Origin: Ectocarpus siliculosus
Taxonomy: Eukaryota; Sar; Phaeophyceae; Ectocarpales; Ectocarpaceae
DNA length: 64,000 bases
Direction of reading: 5' to 3'
NCBI GenBank assembly: GCA_000310025.1
Contig: FN649747.1
Span: 1,064,863 to 1,128,862, forward strand
The translations under genes and the position numbers were made by a program. Below, piece by piece: positions 41,401-53,660 of this stretch (position 1 is its first letter; the number at the start of each line of letters is the position of its first letter). The notes beneath the pieces were generated by a model, which was not told the origin of the DNA, searched no databases, and saw only the letters and a program-made list of their open reading frames with translations.

Positions 41401-44400
41401 CAGCCAGACTCAGCCAGTTTACATCCTCACAGTTTCTTGCAAGCAAGAACGAAGGGCGATAAAAAAAGAGAGACCGCCAGCGACAGGAAACAAAGAAGTA
41501 GAGGAGAGCAGAGCTAAGAAACAAGTGAAGAAACAAGGCCCCCTTGCCGCTCTGACCCACCGGAAGCTTTCCATGTACCGCAGCAAACAGCAGGGGCAGC
41601 ACCCACTATACCTCACAATATGCAGTACCCGGGTACACGGACTGGTACGTATTGTAGTAGAAGTTTGGTCTCTCTCTCCGGTAAGAACAATGACGCCTGG
41701 GCAAACTTGAACTTGTAGTCACAAGAAATAGCGTCATGATGACGTACTTCATTCTGCTTGCAGTGGGAGATGCGCATCGTTACGCGAGGAAGGCGTTAAC
41801 TCCTCGCACAGAATATTATGCTGCCGTAGACCCTATCCCTCAAGCTCAACCACAGCTGTACCCGATACATGGTAGCATCATATATCCAGCTGTAGAAGAA
41901 TCGAAAAAAAAGTGTCTTCTTGGTGGCGAAGCGGACCCTCTTTATTGCGACTCTCCAACTGCTTGCTGTTCGTGGATGGCCACATGGCGACACAGACAGA
42001 CAATAATTAGGGCTTGACGTCGGTCTTATCCACCGCAGGTTGTTGAAGCTATACTCAAAGTCGGGGAGGGGTCGGTCGTGATTTGCAATTCCCTACGGAA
42101 CCGCACTTGAGGCGCCATGAAATTTGCACTGCAGTAGCCGAGGTTGTTAGTCGGCAGGGAAACACAAAAAACAATTCATGGGTGGGTTGGGTGAGTGGGG
42201 GACCCCAAAACAATGAAACAGTCGCGGTTCGCGTTGTTCTGGGGCCCTACCGGCGAAAAACATCGTCGCCGCTCTGAACCGCTGGAAGCTGTCACACAGC
42301 ACTGCATGTGCGGCGAACCGTAGGGGCCATGCGCATTGCTTGACGGAAAGAGGCGGCGCCCATCGCCTCACATGCAGCAACCGGGTACACGGGTAGCCTC
42401 CTACTCAGCAAGATGCAAAACGATTGCCATTGACGTTCGATGTTATTGGGACCCTAACGGCAAAAATGCAACAGAGAGAGAGAGAGGTAGACTAAAGGAA
42501 GGGAGACTCGAGAAGACAAGGCTTTTAAACTCTAGAGAAGACACCCACTCTCATCCCTCTGGCCCACCGCAGGCTTGAACACGTGTAACGAACGGCGACA
42601 TCCGATGTGCGCTCAGCAACATTGCCACAAACACGACAAAAGAAAAATAGTCTAGTCGTCGTTTCCGAACTGCTGTGGAGATACTGCAAGGTGGTGGAGA
42701 CTTTCTTTCTTTTCTGGTATGAAGTGGCAACAAAGAAGAACACGACTATGTGTGTAGACTAGAAGCACGACGGACGAACTATTATCTCAATGCGCTTGCC
42801 GTCGCGATAGATGCGCACCGCTACCGCTATACGAACGAGCAGACTGTTGTCAAACCTGCCTACGATAACCGTACGACCATTGCAGCACATTCCGAGCATA
42901 ACAGCAGCAACCGCAGCAGCAGCCGCATGTGTACAACGGTCACTCAAGAACAAACGCAAAAAAAAAAAAGATTGTGGCGCGCAGCACGCAGGACCCTCTT
43001 TCGCTGTTTCAACCGGCCGTTCCCATGGCGAAACAGGGCAAGGAACAGTCAAGGTCGACTCTTGCCGGCCACAGGAGGCGGAAGCTGCTCAAACTCGGGG
43101 ACGGCTCATGGTTTGCGATTCCACACCGAACCATACTCGAGGCGCCCCGAGATTTACACTGTAGCTCGAGATCGGCATTTATTTGAGACAGGGTCGGGCA
43201 AGGAGGGGTGGGCTTTGCGAATAAAAGTTCCACGGATGGATATTGAAAGATGAGACTGAAGCTAAAGCTTCAGAACTGTGCAGTAGCCTTCGCATGGTTT
43301 TTCGTACTTCATGTGAACATGTGAACATTTCGGATTGGGGGGAAGTTGGGTTAGGGAAGGGTCTGCATCAGCTGGTCTGCATCCATCCCCTCCTGTTCTA
43401 CAGCGTATTTCCTCGTGAACCTATTCATCGCGCGAAGGCGGTCCAATCCACGTTAGTACCCCTTAACGATGCACAAGACTGATGTATGTTCTGCTTCCAA
43501 CACGGGACTCCGGTGTGTGCTCGAAGGTGAGTCCATTTTCTTTTACCGTATAGACTACGCAGCGACACTAAACACGATGCAACAATGAAGAAGCCACCTC
43601 AGACACACGGATCTTGGCATTTCGATGTTCTGTTTTCAGCCGCACTGAGACTGGCGTCTTTTCATTGGCAAGATTCTCGAGCAAGGACAGACAACAGCTA
43701 GCTGTAAACAACTAGGACCCTCGGCGCAAGGCCAACCTGCTCTCAACACGACCAACATACTACATGTCGCGCCGGAAACGAATCTCCCGCCACGGCAGCA
43801 AACGATAGCTGTTTTTGAGACGATGTATGAGGGGAGGAGGGTCACGCGGAAAAACAACGTATAGTTGGCTGAGAGAGAGACTCAAGAAAAAGAATTACAA
43901 ACGCACATGCATACTGCAACTCGATTGTGGCTGGCTCCGACGGTTACAGAACAGACACCATTCCGAGAACTTCAGAGTTTTGGAATATTTGAAGGAACTT
44001 GGCAGCGTGGGACCCAAAAATTGCCTACATGCATGCAGCAGCAAAAAACGAGTCCAACGGTTTTAATTGGTGAAAAAAATACGGACAAAGCCAGGAGTAA
44101 CACAGGTGTGGAGATGACGAAACTACTGCTGTGTCAATGTGCACACAACATGAGATGTCGCTCAGCACAGCTTTCGGATTAGCGTGCAGGACCATCATGA
44201 CGTCCCAAGCAACTCAACCGTGTACTCCGCTGCGATAATTCCGAAAAAAATTACCACATGAAACGTGCCCCACCAAAACGGAACCATGCGTTCACCGCAG
44301 CATGCGCAAGAAAAGAGTGGGACTCAGAACATCCCAACCGTGTAAAAGAAGAGAAATAGGACGTTGCTTTGCGCTCCCCCGCCGGCAGGAGCCATCTACT

Positions 44401-44600
44401 CAAAAATATTTCTTAATAGGACCGTAAGCGATTTCCCAAGAAGCAGGGCATTGCGAATGAACCCAACACAAGCCCCCCCCCCCCACACCTGACACGTGCC
44501 ACTGACAAGAGTCTGGAAAGAGTATCCTGCGTCTCACAAACCGCCCGTGTTCAGAGATGCCCGCTTCTACCCCTCCGCCGTCTGAAATCTCGAATCTGTC
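41400..44600. other. Decayed, internally duplicated region without an intact gene
   Basis: Diverged copies of short modules recur. The segment at 42085-42150 (caattccctacggaaccgca...) resembles 43125-43190 (gcgattccacaccgaaccat...). The string ccgggtacacgg occurs near 41626 and 42380. A gacatccgatgtgcgctcag-like string recurs near 44150. Frames such as 42750-43253 (includes RFHTEPYSRRPEIYTVARDR) are open but unassigned. It looks like remnants of a repeated element. A C run lies at about 44477-44486. Confidence 0.45.
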
Positions 44601-44671
44601 GCCAAGCTGGCACCACTATTTACTATGCATTTGATTCACACGCTAGATCGTCTTCTTTGGTTCATGACTAA

Positions 44672-47037
44672 TTAGTTGTCGCTCTCCTCTCCCCCGTCCG
44701 CGTCCGCAGCTTGTTCATCATCGTCACCGTTTTCCTCGTCCACAGCGTCTTCTTCCTCCTCCTCTTGCTCCTCCGCGTCGCCGCCGCTGCCGCCCTCCTC
44801 TTCGTCGCCGTGGCCGCCATCGGCGTTCCCGTTGCCATTCTCAACCTCGGCCGCCGTGCCATTCTCATCGCCGCCCGTGGCGTCACCGTTCTCTTCGCTG
44901 TCCTCCGCCCCGTCCACCGCCTCGTCTCCCTCGGCACCGGCGGTTTTACCCTTGCTCCGCTTCGGAGACTGGGACCTATCCTCCTTGGAGCCGCTCCTCT
45001 TCTTGCCTCGCGCAGCTACGTCGCCAGAACCGCCGTTGCTGGCGCCGTTCTCGTTGTCGTCTTCTCCGCCCCGGTTCCGGCGCCCGCCGCCGCGGCCACC
45101 GCTCCGGCTCCTGCTGCGGCTCCTGCTTCGGCTCCCGCTCCTGCTCCTGCTCCGCGAGCCACCACGGCCAGCACGGGCGCTGCTGCCGTTGCGGCTGCCA
45201 CGCTCGCGCGACCTCCTGGGGGAGGGGGAGCGGCCGCCGCCGCCGCGGGCACTTCCCCTGTCATCACGGGGGGAGCGCGAGCGGCGGCGGTCCCGGCTGC
45301 GGCTGCGGTCCCTGCTGCGGCTGCGGCGGTCTCGGCTGTCGCCTCTGCCGCTCTTCGGGCTGCGGCCGTGGTCGCGGGAGTCCCGGCCGTATTCCCGCCC
45401 CCCGCGGTCGCGGTCCCGGCGTGGGGAGCGCGAGCGGCTATCGNNNNNNNNNNNNNNNNNNNNNNNNNNNNNNNNNNNNNNNNNNNNNNNNNNNNNNNNT
45501 GTCCCTGTGCCCATCCATCCACGTGCTCATAAGTAAAGGGGGGGGCGGGGGGGGGGGGGGGGGTGAAATCGGCGGGGTTGCACAACATACGGAGGGTACA
45601 GCAGTGCATGGGTGAAACAACGCGGGGAAGATGGTAGTGGAAGGTACAGCAGTTTTTGTTTCAAAAGCAGATCCGCCGTAATAGAAGGGGCGCAAGGAAC
45701 GGAAAACGAACCCAAGAAGTTCGTTCCTGCCATTTCCAATGTTCGTTAGGGAAGTGACCGGCAGTAACGACCTTGCGTACTGAAGAGGTTGAAAGTAACG
45801 TGCTGTTGTCCTCGCACGCTGGCTTTTCATGAGCTGTTTTCCGCCTCTCTCACAACCGTTTCCCCCAGGGTTGAATAGCCACGAATCTCGTAGCCCCCGT
45901 GGCAAACCACCACTCGCACGCACACCTTACCTCACAACGACCCACGCTTGGAAAAAAAGAAAAAACGCAAGAGCACCCACCCGTGTGTACCCGCACGACG
46001 GCGCCCCAACAAAACAAACTATTAAACTGCGCCAACGTCGAGCGCTTCAACATGCGCGCACCTGTCGCGGCTGCGGCTCCTCCTCTTGTAGCTGTCACGG
46101 CTGTCTCTTCCGGAGTCTCTGGCGCGGTCGCCATATCCGCCGCCGCCGTAGCCCCCGCCGTAGCCGCCACCGTACCCACCCCCCCCGTACCCACCGCCGC
46201 CGTACCCACCACCACCGCCAAAACGTGCGCCACCGCCCCTGCCTCTTCCTTGGGCCCTCGCCTTGGGCCTGTCGCGTCAGGCATAGCCAGGGGAGTTTCA
46301 GCGACAACCAAAAACAGAGGGCCAAAAAGTCCGCGGACACAAATCGGCCGGCGATTGGACTAGAAGGAACGGGAGGGTTGCCATCGGATAACACGCGTGC
46401 CGTAGCCAGAAATTCGCATTGAAGCGAGCAAGCCTGACGCATCCAGACAACGCACGTCGTCGCGCAACACTTCCGGGCTTGAAAAGCGCGAAACATAGTA
46501 ACCTAGGCAGCTCACGCGTCAACACAATTTTTTAGGGTACATTGGAGCACCCTACCCACAGCACAAGATGAAGATCGTCAAGCTGACTCGTCTAATGGTT
46601 TGACTTTGATTGCCAAAAAGGAAGTGGTGGGGTCCAAATGACGCTACGCTTTTCATTCCGAGGAGTGCCGCTCCCCGCGCCAGCACTACTGATTTTCTTG
46701 CCAACCCATCACCCACGTTAAATTCCGAATGTCCAGGGTCTCGGGCGTCGAGCATTTCTGTTGCACATCCTCTATCCAAGGTTATCCGCGACGCTCAGGA
46801 AAAGTAAACACTCAAACAGTGTTCAGCCTGGTATTCGAACCCATGACTCGTTTATAGCGACCGGAATCAAACCAGTAGACAAGTCAGCGCGCAGTCGGTG
46901 CCGAGTGGTCTAATGGGTTGATTTCGGCTTGCTACTCCTTGCTACCGCACCCAGCCCGACGCAACACCAAGCGTGTGCCCGTACACCCCTACAGCAGTTG
47001 CTGACGCCCGGCCGTAAGCAGAGTGGGAAGCACGCCA

Positions 47038-47074
<37 letters not shown>

Positions 47075-50000
47075 GCGGGCAATTTCCACCGTGATGGCCA
47101 AATTCTCCAACTTCAGCCCGTCCATGCCGCGCACGCAGTCGTCGGCCATGGCCCTGTTCTGGAAGTCACAGAACGCGAAGCCTGCAACACGGGACGGGAT
47201 CAAAAAAGGCGCAGCCGAGCAAACGACGACGTTCAAACGCAGAGCAGGTTCGCGAACAAGCAGCCAACGCCGTCAAAGAAGGCCAAGACAGAGGAAGGCC
47301 ACGCGTGAAGAACACAAAAACTAGGTGCATCTTGTGCATTGGTGGCGGAGACTGGCATACATCGAGAGCCAGAACAACGAAATCGACGCGAGGACAAACA
47401 AAAAGGAGGAAAGAGGTCGTTATAGATACCCCCTTTGGAACTGCGGGAATTTCGCGCTCCGGGCCCAAAAGAAAAAAAAAAAAAAACATAGCTGGCGGTG
47501 ACGCTGCTGGTACTCCGTTGGGGGCGCACCACCATGTGCTATGTTCCCCAAGCACAAAAATATCACTAAAGGAATAACGAAAAAAACATTGCATATACGA
47601 CGGAGTAGTACCGAACGTTCAGAATAGGTGACGTCGGACGAAGATGACAGGAGGTGACGCTTTCTCGCCGTTGATGGTGAAATTGGCGTGTTTTCAGGAG
47701 GGCGATCTCGGCGTTGCGGTGTGAACGTTGTTGATGGTGGTGCTGCTGCTGTTGATGCTAAAGGTTGTTGGTGTTGGTGCGGAGCTGCTGCTGCTGGCGC
47801 TGCCGCTGCGCGCAGTACTGCTGTTCTCGCGGATGCGGGCGGCGTACAGCGGTACAGGTAGTGGTCGCGTCCAAGGAGGCACAGGAAACACAAAAAACAC
47901 GCCGCGCTGGTGTAGTTGTTTGCAGTTGCTGCTGCTGCTGTGCGGCAGCCGGTGCTTGGTGCTCGCGGGCGTACAAGACTACTCGCGAGGACGGCGGCGA
48001 GAGGCGGTGTAGACCATGGTGCGGGACGAAGCGGAGGTACGCAGAGGACGCTGGGAGGAGTGGATCTTGCCAGAGCGGTCGAAGCGGTCGACGGTGATAT
48101 TTCAACAGCAACTGAGAGAGCCTATCCACGACAGTCGGATCGAACGGGGTGGTGAAGGCATTATCGGTCGTGAGGTCGTTGTAGCTGCCAAAAGTCCAAA
48201 ACAGCAACCATCGCTATTACTACTGTTGACATGGGAACGGCAGTTGAGGGGGCGAGGGGCCAAGTCACAAACAGCAGAACGCCAAGGCGTCTGCTAGCTG
48301 GTATTCAAGACGGAGCGAAGAGAAAAATCTACATGTAATAGTCACGCCTAGGACCGAGGTACCACCGCAAAAAAGGGGGGGGGGGAGCGGCGATAAACCG
48401 CGTCATGGGCAATCCCGCCGGTTGCGAGGCTACATGCTTATCCTACTGCCTTGTCACCATGCTGCTGTTGTACTTCCCTCCAAAAAATATAAGTATTTAA
48501 TGCATACAATACAGGATCGTTGGGCCAGTCCACACGGCTACACGGCTGCGTTGAGTGCGTGGTCGCATGCTCACGGTTCCACAAACTGCACGCATTTGCG
48601 AGCGCCTGCGCGGTTGGCGTACCATAACAACTAGTTGAAGAACGAATGATGCAATGTTGTGTTCGTGGGCATGTCGTCAAGACGCCGGCATATCCGTTCG
48701 CCTGTCACCACTCGCGCAGCGGTAGTGCCAGCAACGAACCAACTGCTGTTCCTCAGGTTCACGAAGACAGAAGGCGGGCACTCTCTTCCGAAAATGGCCC
48801 ACACTGTATGGTGCGCGAACACCAACAGAGGGAGGGGAAGGTGAGGCTACCGTACCATGGATCTGCCGATGCTGTCGTGTCCTCTCAAACAAACAGAAAC
48901 ATGTCGAGGAGGCGTACAACGGACATGTTCCCAAATTTCGGCAGACAGCCGTACGTTCTGGAATAATTATGGCGCTGAAATTTTCGACTGGCGATGCAAC
49001 GCATACACTGCTCATCATAAAGCGTAATTTATCAACGATTATTTCAGACAAAGTGCAAGAGGAGTGGCATTATACACCCCCTTCAAACACTACACACAAC
49101 GGCAGCTTTGTACTCCTTTAGAGACGCGAAGGATCAGGTGGGAGACTAAATTTACAGGAAACACAGAGTGACATTTTCGGCCCGAAGACTAGAATGATCA
49201 CCCGTTTTTCGCTTCGTCTTGCTCACAGACATCTCACGGCCGAGCCATAAACACACTCGGAAAATGCACCCATCCGTACCTGGAGGGTTTTTGGCGACCC
49301 AGAGGTTAGTGATGGTGCCATACTTGATCAGCTTGGGCTCAAGATCGGCCACGGACACCCTCGGATGCAGATTCCCAATGTCTGCCACGAAAGAGGGGCA
49401 AGAGACCGAGCGCGAAGCAAGGTGGGACAACGATCGGTGCCGAGGTTGCTGGGAGACAAGAGATCCTGCGTGTCGGGTGACGGGAGTGCTGTTACGCATG
49501 AGGCACGCGGTTCATATGAGTCGGGGCATGTTCGCGGAACAAGATAGGTAGATCGCTGCGCGGAAGGTACTGCTGTAAGCAGTAGCTAACGCTTGGCATC
49601 GCACACACACATGCCCGCAGACAGATGTATGTTTGCCAGTTTTTCGGCAAGACCTACAGCTACGTCTACACCCGGGAGAGAGTTTGACAGAGAGGTTCAG
49701 CGCAACAATGGCACAGGCAGAGGATTAAGGGATTGACCTTGAACAACATCTCAAGCTACCAAATCTCAGGGCATATTCCCCACCACATCAGTGCCGAGGC
49801 AGGAAATGGCGAGCACCGCCGGCGAGCTGAGGCCAGCAGCGCGGGCATTCCGAGATATTCTTCAAAAAATCAAAGATACTCACGGATATGGCCCGGTTCT
49901 TCCCCCATGGTGCTTGAGCGTATATATCCAGCGGTAATCCGTGAGGATTGGCGTGATATCCGTTGTTGCCTCGGTCTGTCGGGCCCGTCTGTGGTCGTCC

Positions 50001-50175
50001 GCCCTGTGCTGTGCTCCATGCCATTTTTTATTTTCATGGAAGTATTTCGCGGACCCCCTCGTACCCCACCCTTCTCGCCCGAACGCATTCCGGTTCCGTG
50101 CCCCCTCGAGACAGAGCCGCGTGCGAGACTATCTATCGAAGATGACAATATATAGCGTATAGCGTCATCTTCCAT
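44672..50175 (-). CDS. RRM-containing SR-type splicing factor
   Basis: Nuclear RNA-binding protein expected to act in spliceosome assembly and splice-site choice. Exons (minus): 49381-49280, 47181-47073, 46268-46062, then an exon whose start is hidden in the 45444-45499 gap and which ends at TAA 44672. Phases agree. The RRM is split: RNP2 lies in IGNLHPRVSVADLEPKLIKY and RNP1 in GFAFCDFQNRAMADDC, followed by LKLENLAITVEIARR. Next comes an RGG/YGGGG-rich linker, then a long Arg-Ser domain (SRSPRRDRDR, RSRDRSRSRDRRRSRSPRDD). Unusually, the RS domain is followed by an acidic Gly/Asn/Glu tail of roughly 100 residues ending in EESDN. A first exon reading back to an ATG at 50175 or 50019 and ending GEEPGHI (donor near 49887) fits in phase and completes RNP2, but is less certain. 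Confidence 0.85.
45444..45562. other. 56-base assembly gap followed by a G run
   Basis: N at 45444-45499 hides the 5' border of the last SR-protein exon. A G-rich homopolymer (about 45538-45562) close by probably explains the failed assembly. Confidence 0.85.
46580..46935. repeat. tRNA-derived SINE-like units
   Basis: In an SR-gene intron. A minus-strand unit (about 46893-46811) reads gcgctgacttgtctactggt at its start and holds a B-box (ggttcgaatacc). It is abutted head to head by a plus unit from 46891 with a tgccgagtgg A-box-like start and taatgggttgatttcggctt. A third piece (tcgtctaatggtttgacttt) starts near 46587. They match the units at 29.8 kb. Confidence 0.5.
47041..47072. repeat. (CA)16 microsatellite at a splice donor
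   Basis: Read on the minus strand, the tract is (GT)16 and its first GT is the donor of the RNP1 exon of the SR gene. Confidence 0.9.
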
Positions 50176-50190
50176 AGGCGTGAGATGACC
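50160..50190. promoter_or_regulatory. Divergent start region shared by the SR and TPR genes
   Basis: The plus ATG of the TPR gene is at 50185. An in-frame minus ATG of the proposed first SR exon is at 50175, 10 bases away. If both are used, each leader runs through the other's coding start; if the SR protein starts at 50037 or 50019, about 150 bases separate them. No TATA box is evident. The shared region is an inference from geometry only. Confidence 0.35.
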
Positions 50191-53100
50191 AACACCACAT
50201 CGAAGAGCGGTGGCGGACAGCGAAGAGCGCATGGCATGATGAGGTCCATGCCTCTGGATGACGAAATGATTCGTCTGAAGCGTAAAGCGCAAGAGCGCGA
50301 AGAGAAACTACGAAATCAGGTGAGAGCCGTCGTCGCTGGGTGTTCCCGTCCCAGCAGAGGGCACCCCGCACGGACTGATGCACTCGGCCCTCTGATGTCA
50401 ACGGGCACCTCTGTCGTCACTGCTGTTGGCAAAGCACCAGCTCCAGCACCATTTTCGAGGTGGATAGTTGTTGCTGTGATGCTCTAATCGTGTTGGTCGC
50501 TTTCCCAGCGCAGGCAGCTGGTCATTTTGCCCCAGGACAGGCGTTCGAGGCACTGCGGTACATTGGGTAGTTTGCGTTTTGGCGTCCGTAAACCTTGTCG
50601 GTGACCTCGTGGTTATGTGGTTTCCACACTGCTCTTGTGTCCATATCTGTTGCCTCTGTGTGTAGCCTGCGTAGTCGGAAAGGATGTGTGAGAAGCTGTG
50701 TCAACTTGCGATATCCTCCAGAAACTTACAGACCCTACAGAACACACGCTTTTGGTGTGTTTGTGTGTTTACCCACCCAAGGCAGCAGTACAACGAGATA
50801 AACGGCTCCGCTCGCCGTGTTGGGGGTGACGTTGTGAGATTTGTCCAGTGCGCTGGCAGATGCATTCCAATTTTTCTCTCTCTCTCTTGGCTTGCTAAAC
50901 GAAAACGTTAAGGCGAGTGGAAGGCTCGCCGATCCCCCGAACGGCGACGAGGAGGACGCCGGCGCCTCAGTCAACGAACATGCCGACACGTGGGGATTCT
51001 CCTGGATGCCCGCGATCGAAGACTTCGTGGAGCAAGCGGCCGAGGCGCAGCAGCAAAACGAGGACGACAGCGAGGAAAGCAGCCCCTTGGGGGCGAATTA
51101 TCGCTCAGATACCGACGACGAAGAATCAAGCCTACGGGGACCGCCTACAAACACCAGCCGCAGCAGCTTCTGCGATCCAACAAGTCCTAGCAGTGGAGCG
51201 GCTCGAAGCAGCGGTGAGTTGCCGCCAAGCGGGAGCTCCCTGCGGAGGGGCGGACGCAAGCGCAGGCGGCCACAAGCAGGCGGAGCGGCGACTTTGTCCT
51301 CGTGGTCGTCGTCATCTCCCCGTAGAAGAGCACCGCGACCGCCTTCTTACAACGAAACTCTGTTGGCCGATAAGTCTTTCCACAACCCACACGCCTCGGA
51401 AACCATGGCCGATGCCTTCGGCATACTACGACCGGCTTCGTTTGTGCTGGATGTTGGGGAGGACGATCGCCCGTGGGGAGGCGCGGCGGGGGTTGCTGCA
51501 GCAGGAGCGAAAGGTGCGACCGCGGAGGGCGGGGAAGCCGATGTTACTACTGGCCATGGCGGCAGTGAGGATCAGAACTGGTTTTATGACACAGTTCGAG
51601 ATCGACAAAACCGGCTATGGGCTGACACAAGAGTTCGGAAGGGGGTGGAGCTGGCGAGAAAAGGTCAGCATCAGGTGAGGTTTTTCCCGGCCCGGTGCAC
51701 CGTTTCAGTTTCATTTTGTTTGGATGTAGCCTATTTACTATGGGGTGTATGTGAGTGTAGTTATAGGGGTGAGAGAGTGCGTTGGAGACGGAGCAAGTTG
51801 CAGCTGGAAAACGTGGTGCTGCGTGATTTTCCGGATATTGTTATGAACTAAAGAACTCACGACTGCACGGGATCAGTCCGTGAACGCACTAAATAGCAAT
51901 GGCTCATCCGCAACGCTCATCAGATCCTTGACAAACCCCTCCGAACAATACGGATTCCTTGCGTATGAACTCTGTTTATGCCAAGGCGGCTATCGACACA
52001 TACACGCAAGCGTTGGGTATGTGTCCGGATCACGATGACGGACTAGTTGCCCGTGGGGCCGCGTTCGCCACCACTGGCCGGCTGCGGCAAGCGGTGCAGG
52101 ACCTGTCGCGAGCGCTGAGCGTTAACCCCCAAAATGGGAACGCCTCCAGCTACCTGAAAGAGACGAGAAGGTGCGTGTGTCTCCTCAACCTTTTTGCCTC
52201 TGTAGTGACCGTGCAGCCTTGCATATCGCTGTACTTTACAGCGACTCCTACGGTCAGGTCGTTGATAGTATCGCAACTGCTGTAGTGCATATTTCATGCT
52301 TGCCGGTAGCTTTGCAGGTTTCATTACAATTTGGAAGCACGCGTATGCCTGTACTTTTCAAGCATGTGCTAATAGATATGTCATTTTCTGTTGTGCTCGA
52401 TCGACTAGTCTCGAACTAGGCTCGCTACACGAAACGAGAGCTTGCTGCTGCCAAACTTCAATAGTCTCGTTCTGGAGCTGCCCACACTCATGTCTGAACT
52501 CCCCAGCGTGTCGTAGTCTTATCAGATCATCTCTTGGTAATACTAGTTGACGAGATCATCTCATCAGCGGTACCAAGGATTTTGCCTTGCCCAAAGTGCG
52601 ACTCCCTTAACAAGTTACGATGACGCTTGATCCTGTTCTCGACGTGCTCCTTGTCGACTTCGCAGGGGTTCCGATCCCATGTCCCATTGAATGCGGCCAT
52701 GGGTCACATTCCGTTTTGTGTTCCCTGCGTTGAGTTTACCATATTGTTCGCTCCCAAGGCAACGTGTGTATCATATGGTACTGCTTTTAGAGGTGGTGTT
52801 CATCCCGGTTGAGCTCCAGGCGTTCGGCTAAAGTACTGCCCTGCTCTCGAACGATTTCCTCTCCCATTTGCTGAATGTCTCTCGTGTTGCTTCTCTGCGA
52901 AAGCAGACGCATGGAGCGGCAGGAAGCAAGAGAGACGCCGGGAGCGTCCGCGACTACAGGCAACACAACCACGTTCGAAAGCCGAACAGATTCCATCGTC
53001 AACGGCAGGATGGGTCTCAATTGCGTATCTGCCGCGGGCGGTGCGGTGATGCCCGCGTCGGTGATGCCATCCGCTGGCAGCACCGAGCGCGATGAAGCGT

Positions 53101-53660
53101 CGGAAGCCGCGCTGGGTGCCCTCCTTCACGACGGCGCGGAAGGAGACGCGCTCCGCAAGATGCGCGCGTTGCTCGAGGAGGACGAGAAGAAGCGCAAGCG
53201 CCGTGGTGCGCGGGGAGAAAGCCGCGGAGGTGGCGACGGCGACGGCGAGGAGGGCAGTCGAAAGAAAAAGTCTCGCAAGAAGGACAAGAAGTCGTCGTCC
53301 AAGAGCAAGCGGAGCAGTTCCGGTCGCCACAGGAAGCGCGACAGACGAGACAGCGGCGGCGGTGGCGGCAGCCGTCGCGATAGCAGCAGCAGCAGCAGCA
53401 GCAGTGGAAACAGCAGTGCCGAAGACGCCGATACGCGGAGCAGCAGCAGCAAGAAGAAGAAGAAGAAGCGGCACCCCAAGCGCAAGAAGCGCTCCTCGAC
53501 GAAAGTGATCACCACTGCCGCAGTAGGGTTCCGAAATGGAGGGAGTCGGGGCTTGGGGACTGGGGTCTCCATGAGCCTATGCGCAGAGGGCGGAGAGGAT
53601 TCGGAGGGAGACGAAGCCCATCCCATCCTCCAACGGAAGAAGCACAGCCTCTGGGGTTGA
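50185..53660 (+). CDS. TPR protein with basic Lys/Arg/Ser tail, TTC14-like
   Basis: Exons 50185-50319, 50786-50833, an exon from about 50912 to 51674, 51986-52170 and 52907-53660, phase-consistent. The N-terminus (LDDEMIRLKRKAQEREEKLR) is a charged helix; the long third exon is acidic and disordered, ending WADTRVRKGVELARKGQHQ. That joins AAIDTYTQALGMCPDHDDGL and VARGAAFATTGRLRQAVQDL, giving two tetratricopeptide repeats. The last exon has a charged stretch (GDALRKMRALLEEDEKKRKR) and a long Lys/Ser/Arg tail (KKKSRKKDKKSSSKSKRSSS). Two C-terminal TPRs followed by such a tail resemble TTC14, a nuclear protein of unclear role, although the N-terminal S1 domain of animal TTC14 is not seen. TPRs bind protein partners; the RS-like tail suggests a nuclear, RNA-processing setting, as does the divergent SR neighbour. 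Confidence 0.75.

Noticed and set aside
44711-45532. Ala/Val-rich 273-codon plus frame
   Set aside because: It is the opposite-strand shadow of the Arg-Ser and acidic repeats of the SR protein.
47758-48207. Gln-rich minus frame in an SR-gene intron
   Set aside because: Low-complexity triplet tract inside an intron; no start, splice or domain support.
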